Part shown: piece by piece, positions 25,337 through 37,593 of the stretch
Position numbering within the stretch: the stretch's first letter is position 1
Layout of the letters: the number at the start of each line of letters is the position of its first letter
Assembly: GCA_001510575.1 (NCBI GenBank)
Contig: LNGK01000003.1
Location: 2,581,369 to 2,645,368 of the forward strand
Length of the DNA: 64,000 nt
Source: Knoxdaviesia capensis
Taxonomy: Eukaryota; Ascomycota; Sordariomycetes; Microascales; Gondwanamycetaceae
Direction of reading: 5' to 3'
The notes under the pieces: model-generated
Database searches by the model: none
The model's input: only the letters and a program-made list of their open reading frames with translations
What the model was told of the DNA's origin: nothing
Program-made: the position numbers and the translations under genes

Positions 25337-28300
25337 GTATTAAGTAAGGTAAGCGCTATAACTAACCTATAAACCGGTAAGTTACTAGTTAAGGAGCTAT
25401 AACCCCCTACGGAAGTAACCCCTATTATATATAATCGTTAGATAATAATAGGACGAGGGAAAGGAAAGGCTATAGATAACGGGATAAATATTCTACTAGC
25501 TTAGCTAGTAAGTAGTCTACCGCCTTAATATACTAAGTCTATTACGATCGAGGAATTAAAGTAAATAATAAAAGCGCTACTTACGGACTATATAGAGTCT
25601 AACTTTAATAGATAAGCGAGAGAGAAAGAGCGTACTAATAATATAAATACCGTTATTAGTATAATAATAGAAAAGCTTTTAGAAAAGCTAATAGACGCTA
25701 TAAGCCGTAGTAACTTACCGGCTATAGCTATAGCTACCTTATCCTCTTTTCTTACTCCCTTACTATTATTAGCTAGTCTATAGATAACGGGACTACTATT
25801 ACCTACCGATCTAAGTAGAAAGAGCCCCCTTTCTAGCGTAACTATAGCTAATAACCCGTTATTACTTATAACTAGCGTCTAACTAATAAGAAACTAGCCC
25901 TTAGTACCGTATATTATATTATAAATACTAAGAGGTATAGGTAATACGGTTCTAGAAAGATAATAAGGTTATATATATAGATAAGGAGTATATAATAGTA
26001 ATATATTTCTAATATTTCCTATACTATTCTAATAAATACCCTTATAAACGATAACCCCTAAAGTAATATTTTAAGCGAAACTATATTTAAGACCTAATAG
26101 TAAACCGTTTACTAATATTAGTATTAACGGCTTTATACTACTATTATAGCTTACTATTAAAGGACGATTCCTAGGCCCTCGTTTAGTAAATAGGAATTTA
26201 GCTATCGAAGGTAGTCTAATAAAGTAAAATATACCTCTAATAAACGATAAATACGCTATTAGGTAGTACTAATACCTCTAAGCGACGTTTCTAGAGCTAA
26301 TACTCCTATTAGATATTAGTAATAGAGAAGATCGTAAGAAAAATAGTAAAAAAGCTATTAGTTAGCTATAAAGCGANTACTTAAGTAAGGTAGACTATAT
26401 AGTTATAGTATAATTAGTACGTATTTAGACTTACTTATATAAATCTATAATTCTATATACGTATTAGATATCTCGAATACTACTAGTAATTAGAAGCGAA
26501 TTTATACCCCTTTAGTATTTTATTCGATAGTATACCGATATACTATAGCCTATATTAATAGAATCTATATTAATATTTATCTCTAGTCGTATACTAATAT
26601 CTACCCCTTCGCGCGTATTTATAGCTCTCGCGTTTAATTATTAGAATAAGTCTAAATATAAAGCTATTAAACTTTTAGCTAAAATAATATAGAATTCTAC
26701 TAATAACTTACTTAAAATATATTATATTCGATATATAATAAAGGATATTCTACGTTATAATATTATAGACTTATAGTATAAGATACGGTAGGATATAACC
26801 CCCGATTCTAGTATCCGTATTATAATTAATACTACCTACTACCTATTAAAGACTAGATAATTATATACTACTTAGCTAAATACCGCGCTAAAGATAGAGG
26901 AGGAAGGAGAAACGCTATAATTTAGAACCCGTAAAGAGGTACTTAATTATATTACGTAAGATAAAGATAGAGATAAATCTACGTATTTCTAATATAGAAA
27001 GATAGGTTATTAGGTTCGCGAATATATAGAGCTACGTACTAAGAATAACGATTAATATTAAAAGGCGTACTAGAGCACGCGTTTTATAATAAACTAAGGC
27101 CGAATAACGGATAATCGTAGTTATTCCCGCGAGCCTCGTAACTATTCTTAAAATACCTCCCGCGACTATAACTATTTACGAAGACCGTCTTAGGACTAAA
27201 AGATATACTATTCCCCTACTCCTTACCCCTCTAGGAATAAAGATAAACTAATAACGGATAAAGGATAGCGGAATAATAAGAGAAGGGATAAGAAACCCGC
27301 TATTTATAGTATATACCCTATATAGAAAGAAGACTTATCTCCCGAAGGATCTCCCCTCTTAGAAGCTACGGGCTTAGACGTAGATAATAACTATTTCGCT
27401 AACGTTACCTACTATTCTATATTATTTATAATCCCTTTAGTAGAGGAATTAACGTTAATTAATAAGATATAAATAAAATAGCTACGACGCGAAGGATACT
27501 ATAAACGATACCGCCTCTATACCGGTTTACTAACGAATAACTAATAAACGCCGCTTATAGTATTTATTAATACTAGAATAGCTAGCGTATTCGTCTCTAA
27601 ATTATACGCCTATTATTATTTAGCGCTATACCGATCTACTAACCCTCTACGCCTTAGTAGCCTAAGCGGTAATAGTAGCTTCGCTATTATTAACGATATC
27701 GTTATTTCCTTCTAATTAATAACTATTAACGGACTATCTAAGGTTATTTCTATAGTAGCTAGTATTATTACCGATAGTACCTATCCTACTAACCTAACTA
27801 TTAGCTAAAGCGGAGCTACGAAGCTTAGTTATACTAACGCTAATAATATAATAAAGCTTATACTCCTATACGATTCCCCCGTTATTCTATATTTTTACCC
27901 TCCTTAGAGATAAGATAATATCGCTATTACCTATATTACCTCTATTACTAATTCTAATTTAATAAATATTACTTCTTCCTATAATAATCCTACCTCTTTA
28001 TACGATAAGAACCTCCCTTTACCCCTATCGATATATATTTATAGTATTTTACCTACGGATCCTAATACCTATACCCTCTCTTATATTACTTTTAAATCGT
28101 TTCCCTTTATTATATACCTTACTAAGTAATAGTATAATAGTACTCCTTTACCTTAATAAACGTTTCTTAAAATAGTAAATACTAACTAAGTAACTATCGA
28201 ATTTAATAAAGAGCTATTACCTAAGTATAAGAAATAACTATTACTTACGAAAGAGCGTACGAAGCGTAATACTATTCGTAATACCTATATTATTATAGAA

Positions 28301-31300
28301 AACTAATAAAAGAAGGTAAATACCGAAGCCCTAATAATTATATAAAAGGCCTTTAATAATAATACCTTTATCTTTATTTTATAGTATTTCGATACTAAAC
28401 TAGACGTAAAGGCCCGTATTTAATATAATATTAAGACCGCTAATACTAAACCTAAATCTCTTCCCCTATACCGTTATAGCCCCTACTAACGTAAAATTAT
28501 AAAGGAATTTACTAATAAACTACTCTTACTTAGTATTATTTAATACGCTATTAACTCTTTATAATCCGTACCTATATTATTACTACTTAAGAAGCCCCTC
28601 CCTAGTAATAACTAGCCTAGATACCGTTTCGTAATTAACTACTATACGCTAAACGAAGTTACGCGAAAGGTAGCCTATCTACTACCGAATATAGAGGATT
28701 CTCTATAATAGGCCGCTAGATATCGATTCTATACCTTTCTTAACTTAAAAGACGGCTTCTAATAGATAGTTATAGACCCCGAGGTAGTACTAAAGATAGC
28801 GTTTTTTACGTTATTTAGATAATATAAATAGCTTCGTATACTATTTAGCTTTATAAACGTACTTATAACCTTCTAACGTTTTATAAATAAGGTCCTCGAG
28901 CTAATACGCGCCTTTACTATAGGCCTTTTAGACGATATTTATATTTAAAGTAAGATAATAACGGAATTAGCTAATAGAATAGTCGCTATTCTACGCTAAT
29001 TAAGCTACTATCGACTATTATTAAACCTTAAAAAGTATAAATAATTCGTTAAAGAAGGTAAGTTCCTAGGAATAATTATCTCTATCTACGGTATTCGTCC
29101 CGATCCTAAGAAGGTAGCTACTATCCGTAAGAGACTAGCGCTTACTACTACTATTAAGATCTATAGCTTTTTAAATACCGCTAGCTATTTACGCCGCTTT
29201 ATCCCCTACTTCGTATATAAAGCGCGTCTACTCTATAAGTATACTAGAGTAAATAAGCCTAAAGGCGTATAAGTATAGCTAGATAATAAGTTATTATAAG
29301 CCTAGCGTGATATTCGCGATACTATAGCCTCCCTCCTAAAGCTACGTAACTACGACTATATACTCCTATTAGTACTTAAGACTAACGCTTCTAATTATAC
29401 CGTTAGTACTACGTTATTCTAATTATAACGCGATTCTAATAATAAACGTAGCGTTTTACGCTTAGTTACGTACTTTAGCGCCGTTTTATCGAAGACCTAA
29501 TAGCGATATAATACCTAAGAGAGAGAAATACTTACCGTTATTATATTATTATAGTATTAGAGGAGCTAGTTAGAAGCTACTAAGATTACTATTATTACTA
29601 ACTATAAAACCCTATACCTTTTTATTACTAAATAGGAATAGCTAGCTAGAATATTACGATTTCTCGATATAATCGTATACTATAACGTACGTATTTACTA
29701 CCGGTCTAGAAAAGCTAATATTTTAGCTAATTAGTTATTATAGCCGCGTATAGATATAGCGCTCGTAATAAATAAAGAGGAAGGGTATAAAATAAACGAT
29801 AATAATACGTTAACCGACGTCTTTCCCGCTATTAATAACGAGACCCCTAAACCCCTAAACTAATGATTTAAGATACGGCTACTAGCGCGACTACTATTAA
29901 ACGACACCGAATAGCCTCCGAATAATACTATAAATACTAAATAACCTACGAACGATACGCTAATCGCCCCTAATATTAAGAAGTTAGATAACCTTAGATA
30001 GTACGACGTCTAGGATATTATTAACTACTTAGAAAATAGCTATCTACTCCCCTATCGTATCCCTTTAACCTTCGTTTAGGATTATTTCGCTATCTTTTAT
30101 AGCGAAATATATACTATTATTAACTATATCTTAATAAAGATACTAACGTACGAGGCCTCCGTTTTAGAAGCTATTAAGGTCTATAAGCTAGAAAGCTATA
30201 CGCGCGTTAGTACCCTATATACGCTATTAGCTAAACGAGTATAGTATCCTAACTTAATTTTAGCTACGAATAAGGCCGTTCGATAGTATATAGAATATTA
30301 ATTACTATAAAAGCCCCCTAAAGTAATAGAATCGCTACGACCGATACTAACTATATAATTATTAATATACTAGGGAATAGACTTTACTAGCCGTTTTATT
30401 ATTAATAGTAAATAGATATAGCTATTAACGGTAGTTAAGTACGTTACTAGCTACGCTAGGGTAGCTATAGACCCTCGTAATAGTACCTTAGCTATTACGA
30501 AGTTATTAGTAGTACGTATTTATATAGTATTCGGACCGTTAATCGAGATTATTACCGATAATAGTACCCCCTTTAACTCTAATAAATTTAAGACCCTCCT
30601 CGCTAACTATAACCCCCCTATATAATAGTATCGTATAATAATATATTATCTATAAATAAATAACTAAGTTAAGCGCTTTAACGGGTAAATTAAGTATATC
30701 GCTAGCTATCTAGCCGGCGCTAATACTAAAAACCGAGAAGATATTAATTAGCTAATAATTATTCCTAAAGCTATATATATCTACCTAAATAGACCGTAAA
30801 TAAGTAGCTTTTCCCCGTATTACCTACTTTTCGGTACCGAGCCCTATAATAGCGCTACCTATATTACTACGCCGTACGAACGGGAGCCTATTATAAATAA
30901 AGTTATTACCTCCTAGTAAGATTTAACTCGTAAAAGATAGTTATTTAAGACCGTTCGCTTATTATCTAACTCTATAAAGGTATACCGAATATATATCTAT
31001 ACTATATTATAGAACGATAAAGCTATATATCGTATTTTTAGTAAGGGTGACTAGACGTTACGATATCGACTATAAAAGTATAAATATAAGCTATTCTATA
31101 ACGGACCGTAGCTTATTATCGACGTTTATTAAAGTAATACCTATACTCTAGAGTTACTAGGCGGTTATTAGCTCGATAAACGCTATAATAGGTTTAACTT
31201 ATTCCTAGCGTACGTCGAGGATAGTTAGCCTATTCGTAGCCTTTAGTATACTAGTCGTCGCCTTCTTAAGCTAGATCGTAAGTATCTATTATCGATTAGT

Positions 31301-33818
31301 AGATAGTTACCTTACCTTATACTATTTCTTTCCTTTTTTTATTTTTTATTTATTATTTTACTTTTCCTTTATAATATTCGTTCTATAGTTATCCCCTATT
31401 TATATCTTAATTCTATTTATATCCTAATTTCCTTTATTCTATTTTTATTTTTAGCTACGCCTTACTATTAAGCTATACTATTTTCCCTTTTTAGAATTTT
31501 TCTTTTATTATTCTTTTTTTATTTTACCGCTATTACCGCTAATATTCCGCTTTTTATATACTTTTTCCGATTTTTTCCTACGTATTTCCTTACTTTTAAC
31601 TTATTTTACTATATTAATAATTAATAGAACGCTCTAGACTTACTACTACGCCTATATACTATTTCTTTTCTTTCTTCCTTTCTTTATTCTTAATTCCTAC
31701 GCTTTACGCTAGCCGCCTATATTTACATAGCTAACTATCGTATTTTCCTATATTTATATAATAAAGGGAGGGGAAGGAGGTACTAATTATACTATCTAAT
31801 ACCGAATAGTATAATACCGCTATAGTATAATATTCTAAATACCGTAACTAACCTAAACGTCCTTTATCCGGCTATCCCTTCTATCTTCCGGGACCCGCTT
31901 TTCTTAGTAACTACCCGGTTTAATAGCTATTAGGACTATATTAGCTAATAGAAGGACTACTATAGCACGATAAACGTTATAATAACCTTACTTTTTATAA
32001 TAAAAAGCTAAATTCTTTCTTATTTATAATAAATAAAAAAATAAATAATTATATAACTAATAAAGAAGTATAAGAAGCTAGCGATCTCTAGCTATAAATG
32101 ATTTAGAATTAGATAATTCTTTATCTCTCTTATTACTACTATCTCTTTCTTACCTATCCTTCCTATTACTAATACTACTAATAGTTATTTCACTTACCGA
32201 GCCTACTATTTATACTATAAACGATAATAACCTCTCCTAATAGCCTACTAATAATAATAATAATAACGCTAATAATACCTTATTACCCGCTATAGCCGAT
32301 AATCCCCTTACCGCTACTCCCGCTACGAACGTACCGCGCGTTACCGCCGTAATTAGAGCTATTAAGCCGATTCTATATACCCGATACGTACTAAGACGTA
32401 TTAAATACCTAGGTATTCTCTACTATCGATACGTTATTAATAATATTATATAGAATACTTATACCGAATACTATAATAGTTAAGCTAACTACTAGGTACC
32501 TAGTAATATATCGGTATAAATAGATACCTTTATTACTACTAATAAGAACTAGATCGATATACCGAGCGTTAATACCCGTACCCTCTAAGATATCGCTACC
32601 GTAAACTATATATACGAGTATAATACGAGCGTAACGGCTACTAATAGGAAGTTAAATAGCGTAGAATTTAATAACGCGTACCGTTTCGTTAATATAGTAG
32701 CCCTATAGTATACCTTCGAAGGCTACCCTATACCCGTTTAATAGACTATTATACGCTTACGGCACGTAGCTTTAGCGCTAGCTCTAACCTTAGTATACCT
32801 ATTACCTCTCTTTTTAGTCGCTAAGGGCGCCGAAATTAATATTATTAAGGGAGGACCCCCGCCGGTACCTACGGTAGCTCCGCTAGTAGTAATACCCGTT
32901 ATACTAGCCGCTATAGTACTAATACTAGCTAGTAGAGCCGCCGCTATACTTATAATACTAGTATTTACGCTAATAGCTACGCTAATAGTAGCTACCGCTA
33001 TCGTAATAGCACCCCCTTTCCCTAACGCCCTAGTTCCTACTACCTTTATAGCCTAATTCCTAGGCGTAATACCTACTTATATTAACTAATAATAAGTAGA
33101 TAAGTTACGTAATCGCTACCTATATAGTATAGTATAAGCCGTTACTATCCGACTAGGCGTTATAGTATTCTTAATCCCCCCTAATACTATTTAATACTAA
33201 GGTATTTATATCGTTAGATAGATAAAACGGTACCTATAGCTACCTAAAACGCTATTAATAAGAAATTCCCCTTTATTATAATTAGATACCTATTTTCCTA
33301 TTAATTACTATTTATTATTCCTATCCGACTACTATTTAGACTCGCTTTATATTATATTTCTTTCTATACGCTTAGAAAAGTCGAAAAGGATAAAAAAAGA
33401 GGACCCTTAGAAAAATATAAAAATAATTAAAAACCGCTCGTAATATAAGTATAAAATCATATAAAGGGAAGTCCTTTTAATATCCTTTACTAGTTAAAGG
33501 TAGATCGTAGACGATCTAGTTAAGAAAGGGGATCTTATAGATCCCTAATAGGTTAGAGTATATTATAATTACGTATAAACGTATATTAATATACGTAGAT
33601 ACTACCTAGTAGTAAGTATTTAGGTATATATCTATATATATATAAATACCTTAAAGAGCTAGTAAAAGACTTATAAAAGGTAGATATCTACCGCGCTTTT
33701 ATAGGAAATATCTTAAGATAGAAAAAATTTAAGCTTCCCTTTATATATATTTCTCTATACGTATCTTATAATTATAACTTATTTATTAGTCCTTTAGACT
33801 ATATATCTAGGAATTATA
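25337..33818 (+). mobile_element. Copy E of the element, 5'-truncated
   Basis: Copy E starts abruptly at a point equal to about 1,964 of copy A, directly after the outer end of the copy D LTR, and runs to a full 3' LTR at 33536-33818. Zinc knuckle, protease, reverse transcriptase, RNase H and integrase relics follow in the same order (gag to about 27,270, pol to about 31,300), as does the extra 3' frame (about 32,332-33,060), which differs from A and B between about 32,530 and 32,640. An ambiguous base is at 26377. It has no 5' LTR or leader. Confidence 0.85.
33536..33818 (+). repeat. 3' LTR of copy E
   Basis: A full 283-bp LTR on the + strand, preceded by the purine tract AAGAAAGGGG. Confidence 0.9.
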
Positions 33819-33870
33819 AGTATACGTTTATACGTAATTATAATATACTCTAACCTATTAGGGATCTATA
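33819..33870 (-). repeat. LTR fragment
   Basis: About 52 bp that match, in reverse, the outer end of the LTR and finish with GGGATCTATA. It is trapped between copy E and the next LTR piece. Confidence 0.75.
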
Positions 33871-34229
33871 ATAGTTAGGCTTTAAAAGAAGGTTAATAAG
33901 AGATTAATAGTATAAGTATTACGTTTATAAAAAAATAATTTTTTATAATTCTTAGTTATATAGTCTAAAAGACTAATAAATAAGTTATAATTATAAAGTA
34001 CGTATAGAGAAATATATAAAAAGAGAAACTTAAATTTTTTTCTATCTTTTAAGATATTTCCTATAAAAGCGTAATAGATATCTACTTTTTATAAGTTTTT
34101 TACTAGCTCTTTAAGGTATATATATATATATAGATATATACTTAAATACTTACTACTAAGTAGTATCTACGTATATTAGTATACGTTTATACGTAATTAT
34201 AATATACTCTAACTTATTAGGGATCTATA
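33871..34229 (-). mobile_element. LTR plus short leader remnant (copy F), reverse
   Basis: An almost complete LTR of about 286 bp (33944-34229) preceded by about 70 bp of leader, all in reverse orientation. It is more diverged than the other copies. No coding part remains. Confidence 0.8.
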
Positions 34230-34308
34230 TTTTTATATATTTCTCTATACGTACCTTATAATTATAACTTATTTATTAGTCCTTTAAACTATATAACTAA
34301 GAATTATA
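34230..34308 (+). repeat. LTR fragment
   Basis: About 79 bp matching the inner end of the LTR in + orientation, ending ..GAATTATA. This is the last recognisable piece of the element before the boundary. Confidence 0.75.
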
Positions 34309-34690
34309 TTCTATTCTAATTATATTTCTTATATTCTAATAATACGTAAGGTTTTATACTATTCTTTATCCTACTTAGGGTCTTAGCCCTTATTTAATAC
34401 TCTTAGCTTATACTCTTAATTATAATATTATATTCTTATTATATAATATACTTATATTTAATTATTATTTATTTAATTTAAATTCGTTTATTTCCCGTAA
34501 AAGACTTCTTTTAGAACTATTACGTAAGGTTTTATAATATATTAATTAAAAAAATATTTATTATTTTAATATATAACCTTAAATTTTAAATTAAATTTTA
34601 ATTTCTTTTTTAAAAATATATAATAAAAATATATATATTAAAATCGGCCTAAACCCTAAGGATAGTATCAGGGTTATACCCTACCCTTAA
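34309..34690. repeat. Very AT-rich spacer at the edge of the RIP block
   Basis: No LTR match is seen. The sequence is extremely AT-rich and holds two copies of ACGTAAGGTTTTATA, at 34344-34358 and 34522-34536. CA/TG pairs reappear from about 34,665. It may be degraded repeat or RIP that spread beyond the repeat edge. Confidence 0.5.
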
Positions 34691-34710
34691 ACCCTATATT
34701 TTCCGGGACC

Positions 34711-34716
34711 TATAAA
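34711..34716 (+). promoter_or_regulatory. Possible TATA box of VTA1
   Basis: TATAAA lies 127-132 bp before the VTA1 start codon, in the first unique DNA after the RIP boundary. The position is plausible; it is not proven to be used. Confidence 0.35.
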
Positions 34717-34842
34717 TCACCAGCCCCGCACTAGCCAGTATGTACTTTTCCCCTAACCAGGATTCAAAACATATTTAATCCTAATCTTTACATTCTACAT
34801 CACCACATCTCTCGCAAATCTTCTAGAAACAGTGTCTACAAG

Positions 34843-36093
34843 ATGGCAGAAATTCCAGCCAAACTTCTCATACCTGATATTGTTCGTGTCATTCACCGAG
34901 CGACACAGCTGAGCCAGGTTAAACCGGCCATCTCGTACTGGTGTAAGTTGATCCTCCTTCATTTCACAGAATGACCATCCGCTAAATTTGACCTAGGTGA
35001 ATACTGGGTTGTCAATTATATTCTTGCCAAACAGCTCCATAACGCCGACGATGAATGTCTGTCGTATACAACAGCCCTGATGGACAAGCTGGAGGAGGTA
35101 AATGATATCCCAGACAACCGCTCTTATTTTGATTCAAGTCTAACCAAATTGAAAGTTGAAATCGAAATATGCGGACGATGATGCAATTGTTGACGACACC
35201 GCAGGTCAGGCATACGTTGAACAGTTCGCGCAGCAAACCCTAGACCGCGGTGATCGTGTGCTTCGTGCCAACAAGGTGACCAAGTAAGTGATAATCACTT
35301 CGCAAATATCTTTTTGGGCAGAATTCTAAATAGCAATAGGCAAACTGCAGATACTTTTGACGCCGCTGCCACCTTCTTTACGGTGACCAGTGTCTGGGGC
35401 CCGCTTGATGAGGAAACGCGAAAGAAAATAATTTTCGCGAAATGGAACGCTGCTCGAATTTTCAAGGCTATCAAGGAAGGAAAAGATCCAAACGAGACAA
35501 ACCCTAAGCCTACTGAAGAGAACGAGGAATTTCTGGCCGCTGATCCCTTGTTTGATCCTGTGCCATCCGCCGATTCAAATGTCGAACATCCACCTCAGCC
35601 TAGCGCACAAGGTCCGGCAAGTCATGATGGTGTTGGTCAAACCTCCCTAGTCGAAGATCTCAGTTCCTCGATCTCTGGCCCGCCCACCGATTCTCATTCA
35701 ACCCCGGCAGCTGTCCAGGATTCACCGAAGATTTTTGAGCTTGCGGATCCTCCTTCGCATCCTGATAGCCCTGATTTATCTCTCCCATCAGTTCCCCTGG
35801 ACACACAGCCCCTTCCTCGTTTCGATGAAGCCCCGACCTTCGCCGCAAGTCCAACTTCATATGGAAAAGTTTCGTCATCAGAGGTGAAACCCCTTCCATC
35901 GCGCGCGGTAGTAACACCGGTCGTGCCGGCCACCCCGCATCCACCGCCTGCTGCAAACTTCTCAACAGACGACATGGATATCGCAAAGGCCCAGAAACAT
36001 GCGAAATGGGCCATATCGGCTCTGAATTTTGAGGATGTGCCAACTGCAGTCAAAGAGTTGCGTAATGCGTTAGCCGCGTTGGGGGGTCTTTAA
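34843..36093 (+). CDS. VTA1: Vta1-family protein, ESCRT-III disassembly (Vps4 cofactor)
   Basis: Four exons: 34843-34942, 34997-35097, 35156-35283, 35340-36093, giving 360 residues. Introns are 54, 58 and 56 bp with GTAAG/GTAAA donors and CTAA-type branch sites; the second ends in AAG. Vta1 (human LIP5) binds and activates the AAA ATPase Vps4, which recycles ESCRT-III at multivesicular bodies. The N-terminal half carries the paired MIT-like region (start MAEIPAK, later DDTAGQAYVEQF and TADTFDAAATF). A Pro/Ser-rich linker follows. The last 40 residues match the Vta1 C-terminal Vps4-binding domain (AKQ-type IAKAQKHAKWAISALNFED). It looks intact, which is notable because its start lies only about 150 bp from the RIP-mutated block. 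Recognition is from family memory of motif pattern. Confidence 0.9.
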
Positions 36094-36656
36094 TGTGGGC
36101 GGCCTACATATGGGGTGTGAAGCTGAACTGCTCTAAAACTGGTTCCCTCGCAAATTGGTGCCAAGGTTTTTAGGTAGCCTATCTTGGTCTGTTGTATTCA
36201 TGATTTCAAGTGGGCTTGCATTTTACTACCGCCGCCTAGAACATCAATACAGCTGCTCTCTATGAAATGAGAAGACACATCAGGTCTTTTACATAATCAG
36301 TCGACTAAACTGAACAATTCGTGAACTACATGCCATCCGTCAAACATCGGTGTTTTGCTTTTCAATATGCTCACATAACCCTTCCTCCAATACTTCTATC
36401 ACCACATCCATTTCGCATGGTGAGGATAATGCTTAGTCCCCTGGAATGAAACAATCCTCATGTTATTCAATTCATTGATTGATTATCGATATGCTGGCGG
36501 CTGAAATTAAGATTAGGAACTTGAAGTCTACATATGGAGTTGCAGCCATGAGAATAACGAGATATGAACGCCCCTTCATGCAGGGAATATATTGCTGCTG
36601 TAGAGCTCACCAAGCATACCACACAACACAACACTAGTTGACATCTCCAATCCAAT
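36094..36656. other. Intergenic, VTA1 to broken ADH
   Basis: The VTA1 3' flank and the upstream side of the dead alcohol dehydrogenase. No further gene, RNA or repeat is seen. Confidence 0.6.
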
Positions 36657-37554
36657 ATGGCATCTCAACTTCCTTCTACTGAGAAGGTCGGCACACCACT
36701 CGTGCTCAAAGATGTTGAACTTAAGAGCCCTGGAGTCAATGAAATCCAGATCAAGGTTATCGCTTGTGGCGTTTGCCACACGGACATCGGTATCATCGAG
36801 GGCAATTTCGTTCTGCTGAACCACGGAAACCCTGGCCATGAGTTTCTTGGGGACATCGTTGGCATTAGCTCTGGTGTTGAGGGCTTTTCGATAGTGCTGT
36901 TCCGTGAGTAATGTTTCAGAGCATTCAATTTGCTGACAGCCCGGGCCACTATGGAACCTGCCTCTCTTGCAAACGGAACCTTCTAAGGATGTGACAACAA
37001 GAGCATGTACGGCACTAACCGCGAGGGTGGCTTTGCCGAATATGCAACCATCCGAAAGGAAGCTACTGCCCGCATCCAAGCGATATGGACACTGCCGGCA
37101 CTGCCCCTCTCCTCTATGCTAGTGTTACGGCCTTCAATGGTATCCGTAAGTTACAGCTCGAGCAAGGAAGTATTGTGGCCATCCACGGCATCGGTGGCCA
37201 CTTGGCTGTTCAATATGCCAGTCGCATGGGCTATACTGTTGCTGCTATTTCATCTGGTCCGGCGAAGTGTGGCTTTGCCCTCAAGCTCGGGGCTCATATA
37301 AAATTTGAATCCAGCTCAGAAAAAGCGGCTACCAAGCTGAAGGAACCCGAAGGAGCAGCTGCCATTTTCTGCACGGCCCAAGTGCGAAAGCTATCGAGAT
37401 GCCGATTCCCGGCGTGCAGAGCTTCTCGCACACTTTCAAACTATGTGCGGTTCCGTAGCGTTTTTATCATCGAGGAAGGCCCTAACACTAACACAATATC
37501 ATTCATAGCATCACAAGGTCGGAGGGTCATGATCAAGTGTGTACCAAAGCCCTA
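36657..37554 (+). pseudogene. Zinc-dependent alcohol dehydrogenase, frameshifted and 3'-truncated
   Basis: The first 80 codons read as a medium-chain zinc alcohol dehydrogenase: catalytic-zinc Cys in CGVCHTDIG and the GHE motif in GNPGHEFLG. The structural-zinc cysteines (GTCLSCKRN..C) follow, then a Rossmann-type stretch (SIVAIHGIGGHLAVQYA). These parts lie in different frames. Breaks are seen near 36,900 (at or near a possible intron), at 36,990 (two bases missing before the Asp-Asn of the Cys cluster), at about 37,080 and at about 37,385. The sequence also stops about 80 residues short of the usual 340-350. Fungal homologues reduce or oxidise alcohols in the cytosol; this copy cannot make a working enzyme. 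The damage is mainly indels, so it is not simply RIP. Confidence 0.85.
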
Positions 37555-37593
37555 GTCACTAGATAGCAAAACTATATAACAAGAGATTCGTCT

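Larger units (their letters stand above)
1..34690. repeat. RIP-mutated AT-rich block of nested LTR retrotransposons
   Basis: The whole stretch is almost empty of CA and TG dinucleotides, rich in TA, and keeps CG. That is the pattern left by repeat-induced point mutation, which changes CpA to TpA in duplicated DNA of filamentous ascomycetes. No open frame of useful length survives. Most of the block is explained by copies of a single LTR element in both orientations. The first CA/TG-containing unique DNA appears at about 34,665-34,720, which marks a sharp boundary. RIP is known to be active only in the sexual cycle of ascomycetes, so the ancestor had an effective RIP system; whether it still works cannot be told from here. 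Confidence 0.93.
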
